Origin: Conyzicola nivalis_A
Lineage (GTDB): Bacteria; Actinomycetota; Actinomycetes; Actinomycetales; Microbacteriaceae
Assembly (NCBI RefSeq): GCF_040548875.1
Contig: NZ_JBEPSJ010000003.1
Location: 248,001 to 312,000 of the forward strand
Direction of reading: 5' to 3'
Length of the DNA: 64,000 bases
Shown here one piece after another: positions 25,530 through 32,891 of this stretch. The stretch's first letter is position 1. Each line of letters opens with the position of its first letter. The position numbers and the translations under genes were made by a program. The notes below the pieces were generated by a model. That model searched no databases. It was not told the DNA's origin and saw only the letters and a list, made by a program, of their open reading frames with translations.

Positions 25530-26854
25530 GTGCCATGTTCCGTTCGCTGAGCGGCGTCAACTACCGGCTCTGGTTCGCCGGTGCCCTCGTGTCGAACGTG
25601 GGCACCTGGATGCAGCGGACCGCCCAGGACTGGATCGTGCTCACGATGCTCACCGACAACGACGCCGTCGCGGTCGGGATCACCATGGCGTTGCAGCTCG
25701 GTCCGCAGCTGCTGCTCGTGCCGTGGTCGGGGCTCATCGCCGACAGGTTCGACCGCCGCAGGCTGCTGATGCTCACCCAGTCGCTCATGGCGATGCTCGG
25801 TGTCGCGCTCGGCACCATGGTGCTCTTCGGGGTGGCCGAGCTGTGGCACGTCTACGCCTTCGCTCTCGCGCTCGGCGTGGTCTCGGCGATCGACGCGCCG
25901 GCGCGCCAGGCGTTCGTGTCGGAGCTCGTCTCCGAGAAGGACCTGCCCAACGCGGTCGCCCTCAACTCGGCGTCGTTCAACGCCGCTCGGCTCGTCGGGC
26001 CGGCGGCCGCCGGAGTGCTCACGGTCGCCGTGGGTGCCGGCTGGGTGTTCCTGATCAACGCCGTGACCTTCGCCGCCACGCTGTTGTCGCTCGCACTGCT
26101 GCGCCGCGGACAGCTGAGGGTGGCGGCGAGGGCGCCGCGGGAGCCCGGGCAACTGCTCGAGGGCTTCCGCTACGTGGCGCACCGGCCCGACATCGTGGCG
26201 ATCATGGTGGCGGTGTTCATCGTCGGCACGTTCGGCCTCAACTTCGCGATCTTCACCGCCACCATGGCGCGGGTCGAGTTCGACCACGGGGCGGGCGAGT
26301 TCGGCCTGCTCTCGTCGGTGCTCGCGATCGGCTCGGTGACCGGCGCGCTGCTCTCGGCCCGGCGCGAGAAGCCGCAGATGCGCGTGGTGTTCGCCTCGGC
26401 CGCCGCCTTCGGCGTGGCCTGCGCGATCTCGGCCGTGATGCCCACGTTCACGACGTTCGCGATCTCGCTCGTGCTCGTCGGCCTCACGTCGATCACCTTT
26501 ATGACCACGGCGAACAGCATGGTGCAGACCACCACCGAGCCGGTCATGCGCGGACGGGTGATGGCGCTCTACATGGCGATCTTCGTCGGCGGCACCCCGC
26601 TCGGTGCCCCGATCGTCGGCGCGGTGGCCAACGTCTTCGGTCCGCGCTGGGCGATCGGCGTCGCGGCGATCTCCGGCATCCTCGCGGCGCTGGTCGGCCT
26701 GGTCTGGATGGTCGTATCGAACGACCTGCGGCTCCGTCGGCACCCGACCCGTCGCATCCGCCTGGTCCTGTCGCACAGCGTCGGCCGCCCCGGCGACCGG
26801 GCCGCGGCAGAAGAGGAGCTCGCGGTGGAGGAGACGGTGGCGCGGAGGGCGTGA
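25526..26854 (+). CDS. MFS exporter, DHA3/EntS type
   Basis: A 442-residue transporter with 12 predicted helices, of the MFS_3 (EntS/macrolide exporter) group. The opening FRSLSGVNYRLWFAGALVSNVGTWMQRTAQDW is diagnostic for the group, and DRFDRRRLLMLTQS is motif A after helix 2. Such proteins export siderophores, macrolides or other small molecules. The GTG start at 25526 overlaps the marR stop, and the next gene is convergent one base away. Substrate unknown. Confidence 0.9.
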   Translation: MSAMFRSLSGVNYRLWFAGALVSNVGTWMQRTAQDWIVLTMLTDNDAVAVGITMALQLGPQLLLVPWSGLIADRFDRRRLLMLTQSLMAMLGVALGTMVLFGVAELWHVYAFALALGVVSAIDAPARQAFVSELVSEKDLPNAVALNSASFNAARLVGPAAAGVLTVAVGAGWVFLINAVTFAATLLSLALLRRGQLRVAARAPREPGQLLEGFRYVAHRPDIVAIMVAVFIVGTFGLNFAIFTATMARVEFDHGAGEFGLLSSVLAIGSVTGALLSARREKPQMRVVFASAAAFGVACAISAVMPTFTTFAISLVLVGLTSITFMTTANSMVQTTTEPVMRGRVMALYMAIFVGGTPLGAPIVGAVANVFGPRWAIGVAAISGILAALVGLVWMVVSNDLRLRRHPTRRIRLVLSHSVGRPGDRAAAEEELAVEETVARRA

Positions 26855-26855
26855 C

Positions 26856-27200
26856 CTACTCCTTGAGCGGGTCGTGGCCCCAGTTCATGAGCGAATAGCG
26901 CCAGTTGGAGTGCTCGATGTCTCCGTCCGGCCGTTGCGCGCCGTGGCGCTTCACGTAGCCGACGACCTTGCGCATCCACTCGAGGTCGCCGTGGCTCAGG
27001 TCGGCCTTCTTCTTTCCGAGGATCGTCACGATCTTGCGGCCGGAATGGTGGCCGACCGACTCCGCGCCGTCGGACGACTTCTGCCCGACCGATCTCGACT
27101 CCTCGGTGTCGAGCCACTTGTCGATCTGCGACGCGGTCATGTTCACGGCCTCGTGAAAGTCCTTCCAGACCTCGTCGACGCCTCCTGTGCTCTTCGTCAT
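26856..27200 (-). CDS. DUF3140 family protein
   Basis: A 114-residue soluble protein that matches the DUF3140 pattern: VWKDFHEAVNMTASQIDKWLDTEESRSVG, then GHHSGRKIVTILGKKKADL and a terminal YVKRHGAQRP-x-WRYSLMNWGHDP segment. Function is not established; the conserved W, H and basic residues suggest a nucleic-acid or stress-related role, which is only inference. The ATG at 27200 (MTKSTGG) is preferred over an upstream start that adds a Pro-rich, non-conserved extension. It is convergent with the exporter gene. Confidence 0.8.
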   Translation of the reverse strand: MTKSTGGVDEVWKDFHEAVNMTASQIDKWLDTEESRSVGQKSSDGAESVGHHSGRKIVTILGKKKADLSHGDLEWMRKVVGYVKRHGAQRPDGDIEHSNWRYSLMNWGHDPLKE

Positions 27201-27289
27201 GGCTAAACGCTCGCGCCATCCGAACGGCGGGACAAGCCCTTGCGGCGGGTCGGCCCACCCTGCGCTCACGGCGGGTGTAGCAACGGATC

Positions 27290-27661
27290 ATGACATTCCA
27301 GCAGATCATCGAGCTCGTCGGCCAGATCATCGACGGGGCCGGCGTAGCGGTGATCGTGGTCGGTGCGATAGCGGCGAGCGCCTCCGCCCTGCGCACCGCA
27401 CTGCGCCGTTCCGGGCCGGTCTACGCGCCGTTCCGGCGATTCCTCGGGCGCTCGATCCTGCTCGGGCTCGAGCTGTTGGTGGCGGCCGACATCATCCGCA
27501 CGGTGGCCGTGGCGCCCACGCTCGACAGCGTCGTCGTGCTCGGCCTCATCGTGCTCATCCGCACGTTCCTGAGCTTCTCCCTCGAGCTCGAGATCACCGG
27601 GCGGTGGCCGTGGCAGAAGCGGGCGGATGCCTCGGCGGAGGCCGACGTGGACGCCGAGTAG
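27290..27661 (+). CDS. DUF1622 family membrane protein
   Basis: A 123-residue protein with about three hydrophobic helices (residues 8-32, 56-76 and 79-98) and the DUF1622 landmarks RRFLGRSILLGLELLVAADIIRTV and IVLIRTFLSFSLELEITGRWPW. DUF1622 proteins are small integral membrane proteins without known function. The tail after WPWQK is acidic and probably cytoplasmic. Confidence 0.85.
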   Translation: MTFQQIIELVGQIIDGAGVAVIVVGAIAASASALRTALRRSGPVYAPFRRFLGRSILLGLELLVAADIIRTVAVAPTLDSVVVLGLIVLIRTFLSFSLELEITGRWPWQKRADASAEADVDAE

Positions 27662-27719
27662 GCGCCCTCCGACGGCCGGATCGATTGACAGCCGTGAGCA
27701 ACCGTGGCTGGATGGCGGC

Positions 27720-28133
27720 ATGGATACAGTGAGCAATCCTTCTGCCGATGTCCGCCGGATCGGACGGCCGGCGTGGTACTTCGTGCTCGCCGGCACGGTC
27801 GCCGCCGCCGCGGTGCTCACGTCTGCCCTGATCCCCGCGGAGATCTACGGCCTCGTGTGGGCGCCGCTCGCAGTCGGGTTCAGCTTCGTCGACCGCGCGA
27901 TCACTCGGTCGTCTCCGGTCTCGATCCGGATCAGACGCGGGGCCGTCGTCTACGTGGTCGTGATCGCGATCGTGCTCGTCGTCGCGCTGGTCGCGGCCGC
28001 GGCCTTCGTCCGCGACAGGGAACTCTGGGTAGCGTGGTCGATCGCCGGGCTGGCCTTCTTCGCCGTCGCCGCAGGGAGCCGGGTCGTCGACCGCCGCCTC
28101 TCGGAGGCGGTGCCGACTACGCCTCCTTCGTGA
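27720..28133 (+). CDS. Unknown four-helix membrane protein
   Basis: A 137-residue protein with four predicted transmembrane helices (about residues 19-37, 42-60, 77-100 and 105-124) in two closely spaced pairs. No family is recognised. The start ATG at 27720 (MDTVSNPSADV) is preferred because the longer frame upstream contains stop-rich repeats of the intergenic gap and no ribosome site. The 3' end overlaps the convergent transglutaminase gene by 17 bp. Confidence 0.6.
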   Translation: MDTVSNPSADVRRIGRPAWYFVLAGTVAAAAVLTSALIPAEIYGLVWAPLAVGFSFVDRAITRSSPVSIRIRRGAVVYVVVIAIVLVVALVAAAAFVRDRELWVAWSIAGLAFFAVAAGSRVVDRRLSEAVPTTPPS

Positions 28134-28962
28134 TCTCCACCTTGACGAAGAGCTCGCTGCCGTACGGTCCGGCGTAGACGCCGCGCAGAGGGGGCACGTC
28201 GTTGTAGTCACGCCCGCGGCCCACGGTGACGTGGCGGTCGCCGATGTCGATGAGGTTGGTCGGGTCGAAACCGCGCCACTCGCCGCAGAACCACTCCACC
28301 CAGGCGTGCGACTCCCCCGCGATGGTCTCGCCGACCGCGGCGTCGGGCTTGGGGTGCAGGTAGCCGGAGACGTAGCGCGCCGGAATACCGACAGAGCGCA
28401 GCGCGCCGAGTGCGAGGTGCGTGATGTCCTGGCAGACGCCCTTGCGCTGCTCCCAGGCCTCCTTCGCCGTGGAGTGCACGCCGGTGAAACCCTGCATGTA
28501 CTCCACCGCGTCGCCGATCGCGGTGCAGATCTCGAGCGCCGCGTCGCACGGCGATGCGGTGCGGCCGGCGATCTCGGCGGCGAGCGCGACCACGTCGGCG
28601 GGCGGCTCGGTGCGGCGGGTCTGGTTCGTCTGCTCGATGTACGCGGTCGAGGTCTCCGCGAGCGTGGTGAGCGCCTCCCACGAGAGCTTCTCCGAGGTGT
28701 GCACTCGCGGCCGCACCTCGACGAGGCTCGTCGCGGTGAGCGACAGCTCCTTGTGCGGGGTGAGGATCTCGAACGACGAGACGCGGGAGCCCCAGTAGTC
28801 GACGTAGTTGTGCTGGCTCGAGATCGGCAGGATCTCGACGTGCGAGTACAGCACGAGCTGGCCGTCGGCGCTCACCGGCAGCATGCGCGCCTCGTTGTAC
28901 GAAGCGGTGACGTCGCCGCCGTAGTGGAAGCCCGTCATGTGCTTGATGCGAAGGCGGTTCAT
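28117..28962 (-). CDS. Transglutaminase-like cysteine protease family protein
   Basis: A 281-residue protein with an N-terminal beta-sandwich (Bact_transglu_N, beginning LRIKHMTGFHYGGDVTASYNEARMLP) and a transglutaminase core. The catalytic triad is readable: Cys in KGVCQDITHLALGALRSVG, His in ESHAWVEWF and Asp in FDPTN. Its ATG overlaps the alpha-E gene stop (ATGA at 28959-28962). In the predicted peptide-ligase systems with alpha-E and circularly permuted ATP-grasp proteins, this partner is thought to hydrolyse or transfer isopeptides. Substrate is unknown. Confidence 0.9.
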   Translation of the reverse strand: MNRLRIKHMTGFHYGGDVTASYNEARMLPVSADGQLVLYSHVEILPISSQHNYVDYWGSRVSSFEILTPHKELSLTATSLVEVRPRVHTSEKLSWEALTTLAETSTAYIEQTNQTRRTEPPADVVALAAEIAGRTASPCDAALEICTAIGDAVEYMQGFTGVHSTAKEAWEQRKGVCQDITHLALGALRSVGIPARYVSGYLHPKPDAAVGETIAGESHAWVEWFCGEWRGFDPTNLIDIGDRHVTVGRGRDYNDVPPLRGVYAGPYGSELFVKVEITKEA

Positions 28963-29888
28963 GAGCTCTCCCCCACCCAGCTGGGCGCGGCGTTGGTCGG
29001 GAAGTAACGCTGGCGGATAGCCTCGGAGGCCGCGCTCGTGGCGGCCTGCACGTTGTCCATGTGGCGGGGCAGGTCGTCGAGGATCTCGGCGATCGGCCGG
29101 TACTCGAGCTCGCTGCGGATCTGCCCGAGTTGGCGCTGGGCCTGGTCGGAGACGCCCACGCGTTCCGCCCGCGGTTCGAGGTCGCGCATGCACGCCTCGG
29201 CGCGGGAGACGGAGAACAGGATGCTTCGCGGGAACAGCCGGTCGAGCAGCAGGAACTCGGCCGCGTTGCGTGCGCTCGGAACGCCGCGGTAGGTGCGCAG
29301 GTAGGCCTCGTAGGCGCCGCAGCTGCGCAGGATCGTGGTCCACGAGGGGCCGCTCGCCTCGGTGAGCGACCGGGTCGCGAGCAGGCGCGCGGTCATGTCC
29401 GCGCGCTCCAGACTGCGGCCGAGGGTGAAGAACTGCCACGCCTCGTCGCGGCTCGTGGCCGACTCGATGATGCCGACGGCGAGAGCGCTGCGTTCGCGCA
29501 CCCAGCCGAAGAATTCGTGCACCTTGTCTCCAGAGACCTTGCGAGGCATCCGCGCCCTCGTCGTGTTCAGGCACTCCCACAGCTCGGTCGAGACGATCTC
29601 GCGGGCCCGGCGCGCGTTCTCGCGGGCGGCGCCGAGCGAGTAGGCGATCGACGCGGGCTCCGAACGGTCGACCGCGAGGATCGAGAGGATGTCGGCGCGC
29701 GTGAGCACCTGGTCTTCGGGAACCGCGCTGCCCATCACGCTCAGCAGAGAGCGGCAGGCGAGGTCCTCCTCGATCCACGGGTCTTCGAGCAGCAGCTGGA
29801 GGTGCACGTCGAGGATGCGCGCGGTGCCGTCGGAGCGCTCGATGTAACGGCCGATCCAGAACAGGCTCTCGGCGATGCGGCTCAGCAT
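28959..29888 (-). CDS. Alpha-E domain protein
   Basis: A 309-residue, almost all-helical protein of the alpha-E family (MLSRIAESLFWIGRYIERSDGTARILDVHLQLLL opening). The conserved glutamate in RYIER and the basic helix ARENARRAREIVS are present. Its function is unknown; it almost always occurs beside circularly permuted ATP-grasp and transglutaminase genes, as here. The start overlaps the ATP-grasp stop by seven bases, and the gene is coupled to the transglutaminase by ATGA. Confidence 0.93.
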   Translation of the reverse strand: MLSRIAESLFWIGRYIERSDGTARILDVHLQLLLEDPWIEEDLACRSLLSVMGSAVPEDQVLTRADILSILAVDRSEPASIAYSLGAARENARRAREIVSTELWECLNTTRARMPRKVSGDKVHEFFGWVRERSALAVGIIESATSRDEAWQFFTLGRSLERADMTARLLATRSLTEASGPSWTTILRSCGAYEAYLRTYRGVPSARNAAEFLLLDRLFPRSILFSVSRAEACMRDLEPRAERVGVSDQAQRQLGQIRSELEYRPIAEILDDLPRHMDNVQAATSAASEAIRQRYFPTNAAPSWVGESS

Positions 29889-31588
29889 GATGTGCCTCCT
29901 GGTGCGGTCGATCCCTCGGTCGCTGAGCCTGTCGAGGCGACCCGACCGAGCCCTTCGACAGGCTCAGGGACCGTTCCTTGCTGCTGTTGCTGCTGCTCCT
30001 GCTGCCCGTTGCCGCGCGGGCCGTCGTGCGGCGAGTGGTCTTGCAGGTGGTCGGAGGCGACGATCGGGATCGCCTGGGTCGACGACGCCTGGTCGGCGAC
30101 GAGGCCCTGGATGCTGTGCCGTGACACCTGCAGCGGGTCGAGCCCGACCACCCAGGTGTCCTTCGAGCCGCCGCCCTGCGAGCTGTTCACCACGAGCTCG
30201 CCCTCGGGCAGCGCCACGCGGGTGAGCCCGCCGGGCAGCACCCAGATGTCGTTGCCGTCGTTGACGGCGAACGGGCGAAGGTCGGCGTGGCGCGGGCGCA
30301 TCCCGTCGTCGACGAGCGTCGGGATCGTCGACAGCTGCACGACGGGCTGCGCGATCCAGCCGCGTGGGTCTTTGAGGAGATTGGCCCGCAGCTTCGCGAG
30401 TTCGTCTGCGGATGCCGCGGGGCCGACCACGAGGCCCTTGCCACCCGAGCCGTCCACGGGTTTGACGACGAGTTCGTCGAGACGGTCGAGAACCTCCTCG
30501 AGCGCCCCCGGGTCTTCGAGGCGCCACGTGTCGACGTTCTTGAGGATGGGCTCCTCGCCGAGGTAGTAGCGGGTGAGGTCGGGCAGGTAGGTGTAGACGA
30601 GCTTGTCGTCGGCGACGCCGTTGCCGACCGCGTTGGCGATCGTGACGTTGCCGAGCCGGGCGGCGAGCAGCAGGCCAGGGCTGCCGAGCATCGAGTCGGC
30701 GCGGAACTGCAGCGGGTCGAGGAACTCGTCGTCGACCCGGCGGTAGATCACGTCGACGCGGGTGGGCCCGGCCGTGGTGCGCATCCACACCCGGCCGCCG
30801 GAGCAGAACAGGTCGCGGCCCTCGACGAGCTCGACACCCATCAGGCGGGCGAGCAGGGTGTGCTCGAAGTAGGCGGAGTTGTAGACGCCCGGGGTCAGCA
30901 CGACCACGTTGGGTTCGTCGACTCCCTCCGGCGCGCTGGCACGCAGCGCGTGCAGGAGCTTGTGCGGGTACTCGCCCACCGGGCGCACCCTCATCGACAC
31001 GAAGAGCTCGGGCAGGGTCTGCGCCATGACCCGTCGGTTCGAGATGACGTAGCTGACGCCGGAGGGCACCCGTACGTTGTCTTCGAGCACGCGCCATCCG
31101 CCCTGCTCGTCTCGGATCAGGTCGATCCCGCTCACCTGGATGCGCACGCCGTTGGCCGGCTCGATCCCCGCCGCGGCGCGGTGGAAGTGGCTCGAGCTCG
31201 TCACCAGCTTGGCCGGGATCACCCCGTCTTTGATGGCCTCCTGCTTGCCGTAGATGTCGGCGAGGAAGGCCTCGAGCGCCTTGACGCGCTGCTTGATGCC
31301 GGCCTCGACCTCGAGCCACTCGGCCTGCTCGATCACGCGGGGAACCGCGTCGAGCGGGAAGGGACGCTCCTCGCCCGCGAAGTCGAAGGTCACCCCCTGT
31401 GCGAGGTAGGAACTGGCCAGGGCGTCGGTGCGGCCCCGCAGTTCGTCCTGCGTCATCTGCGCGAGCGCGGAGTGCAGCGCCTTGTACGGCGGCCTCGCCT
31501 GCCCCGGCGCGGAGAACATCTCGTCGAACGCCACCGCACCGGTTCTACGCGTGGTGGTGGCGCCATAGTCATCGAACAGGTCGCCCAT
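29882..31588 (-). CDS. Circularly permuted type 2 ATP-grasp protein
   Basis: A 568-residue predicted peptide ligase of the circularly permuted ATP-grasp family. Typical segments include AFLADIYGKQEAIKDGVIPAKLV, NDLxx-like VLEDNVRVPSGVSYVISNRRVM, LTPGVYNSAYFEHTLLA, the AVGNGVADDKLVYTYLPDL loop and the ATP-binding VVKPVDGSGGKGLVVGP. Family members end soon after the GSGxKDTWV segment. Here about 50 further residues follow: a Gln-rich run and then VPEPVEGLGRVASTGSA, which is encoded by two inverted copies of the window's dispersed repeat. It heads the operon with the alpha-E and transglutaminase genes. Confidence 0.93.
   Translation of the reverse strand: MGDLFDDYGATTTRRTGAVAFDEMFSAPGQARPPYKALHSALAQMTQDELRGRTDALASSYLAQGVTFDFAGEERPFPLDAVPRVIEQAEWLEVEAGIKQRVKALEAFLADIYGKQEAIKDGVIPAKLVTSSSHFHRAAAGIEPANGVRIQVSGIDLIRDEQGGWRVLEDNVRVPSGVSYVISNRRVMAQTLPELFVSMRVRPVGEYPHKLLHALRASAPEGVDEPNVVVLTPGVYNSAYFEHTLLARLMGVELVEGRDLFCSGGRVWMRTTAGPTRVDVIYRRVDDEFLDPLQFRADSMLGSPGLLLAARLGNVTIANAVGNGVADDKLVYTYLPDLTRYYLGEEPILKNVDTWRLEDPGALEEVLDRLDELVVKPVDGSGGKGLVVGPAASADELAKLRANLLKDPRGWIAQPVVQLSTIPTLVDDGMRPRHADLRPFAVNDGNDIWVLPGGLTRVALPEGELVVNSSQGGGSKDTWVVGLDPLQVSRHSIQGLVADQASSTQAIPIVASDHLQDHSPHDGPRGNGQQEQQQQQQGTVPEPVEGLGRVASTGSATEGSTAPGGTSC
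29918..29937 (-). repeat. Dispersed repeat copy (inverted, diverged) in the ATP-grasp 3' end
   Basis: GGTCGCTGAGCCTGTCGAGG is the reverse complement of the dispersed repeat with one deletion and one substitution. With the copy at 29952 it forms an inverted pair around a 14-nt loop, a potential hairpin of about 18 bp within the coding sequence. Confidence 0.85.
29952..29972 (+). repeat. Dispersed repeat copy in the ATP-grasp 3' end
   Basis: Carries the 19-base core CCTTCGACAGGCTCAGGGA followed by CC, identical to the copies at 48844 and 48866. It is read on the minus strand as VPEPVEG in the C-terminal tail of the ATP-grasp protein. Confidence 0.92.
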
Positions 31589-31745
31589 GGCCCCACTCTA
31601 ACCGCGCGATGTTGCCACGTTGTTTCGGGCGCGGCGCGGGAGCATTACACGGTCGCGGCGATGGGCAGGGCTCCCCATCGAGGTCGCGGCGGGCTGTCGC
31701 TAAGCTGGCAGCTGCCCCTCGGGCACGACAAATGGGGGACTGCCT

Positions 31746-32891
31746 GTGAGTAACGAAGGCCTCGGACTTCTGCCCGCGCCGCTGGGACGGCGTTCGGCTG
31801 CCTTCCTGATCGACGCGCTCCTCGTCGGGATCGTGGCGATACCCGGGATCGTCTCGTACCCGGTGGTGATCGGCGCGCTGCTGGCCGGCGACACGCCTCC
31901 GACGCTGTCGATCGTTCTGACCGTCGTCGGCTACGCCCTCTCCCTCGTCCTGATACTGGTGCAGATCGTCGTGCACGGGCTGCGCGGGGTCACGATCGGC
32001 AAGCGGATGCTCGGCCTCCGTTCGGTGAACGTGGACACCCTCGCCAAACCCGGTTTCGGGCGGGTCGCACTGCGAGCCCTGGTGCTCGTCGTCGCCGCCA
32101 CCGTGGTGCCCGGCATCGGCGCGGTCGTACTCCTGGCGTCACCGCTCTGGGCGGGCAAGAACACCGGCCGCGGCTGGCTCGACGCCATCGGCCGAACCTG
32201 GCTGCTCGACGTGCGCGCCGGGCTCGACCCCTTCGACGCGAAGGCGCTCCGACTCGCGCGCCGCGAGCTGGAGCGCGCCGGCCAGCCCGCCGAGACCGAG
32301 GTCCCATCGCTCGCCACGGGAGGCGAGGGCCGAGTGGCCTTCGTTCCCGGCAGCCGATCGCGATCGTCGATCGTCGTGGGCAGCGCCGCCGGAGTCGCCG
32401 CAGATGCCGCTCCCGTCGCGGCTCCCGCGGTCGCGCAGCCTGCGCCCACGGCGGCCGTCGCCGCACCCGCAGCCTCGCCACGCGCCGCGACCGTCACGCC
32501 GGCAGCGGCGAGCGTCGCCGCCCCGGCCGGACCCGCCGCTCGCGCCCTGCTCGTCGACCACGACTCGATCCGTTACACGGTAGACGGCGCCGCGCTCATC
32601 GGACGCAACCCCACGGCCCACCCCGCGCATCCGGGCCTCGCCGTCATCGCCGTCTCCGACAGTTCGTTCTCGATGTCGAAGACCCACGCCCGACTCGACG
32701 TCGTCGACGGCGGCATCCGCCTGACAGACCTCGGATCGAGCAACGGATCGGCCTCGGTCGACAGCGCCGGAGTCGCCGCGCCCATAGCGGAAGGCGAATC
32801 GGCGGTCATCCCCTGGGGCGGCACCATGCGTCTCGGCGACCGGGCATTCGCCGCCTATCCGGCAAGCAGTGAAGCAAGAGGAGACGCGTGA
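31746..32891 (+). CDS. RDD and FHA domain membrane protein, first gene of the type VII-like cluster
   Basis: A 381-residue protein with an N-terminal RDD domain (PAPLGRRSAAFLIDALLVG, helices at about 20-45 and 55-80, then GVTIGKRMLGLRSV), a long Ala/Pro-rich linker (about 215-275) and a C-terminal FHA domain (IGRNPTAH-x-SDSSFSMSKTHARLDV-x-DLGSSNGS). FHA domains bind phosphothreonine. The GTG start overlaps nothing upstream, but its stop overlaps the start of the large FtsK/SpoIIIE gene (GTGA), so both belong to one unit. In related clusters such proteins are thought to link a Ser/Thr kinase signal to the secretion ATPase. Confidence 0.85.
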   Translation: MSNEGLGLLPAPLGRRSAAFLIDALLVGIVAIPGIVSYPVVIGALLAGDTPPTLSIVLTVVGYALSLVLILVQIVVHGLRGVTIGKRMLGLRSVNVDTLAKPGFGRVALRALVLVVAATVVPGIGAVVLLASPLWAGKNTGRGWLDAIGRTWLLDVRAGLDPFDAKALRLARRELERAGQPAETEVPSLATGGEGRVAFVPGSRSRSSIVVGSAAGVAADAAPVAAPAVAQPAPTAAVAAPAASPRAATVTPAAASVAAPAGPAARALLVDHDSIRYTVDGAALIGRNPTAHPAHPGLAVIAVSDSSFSMSKTHARLDVVDGGIRLTDLGSSNGSASVDSAGVAAPIAEGESAVIPWGGTMRLGDRAFAAYPASSEARGDA

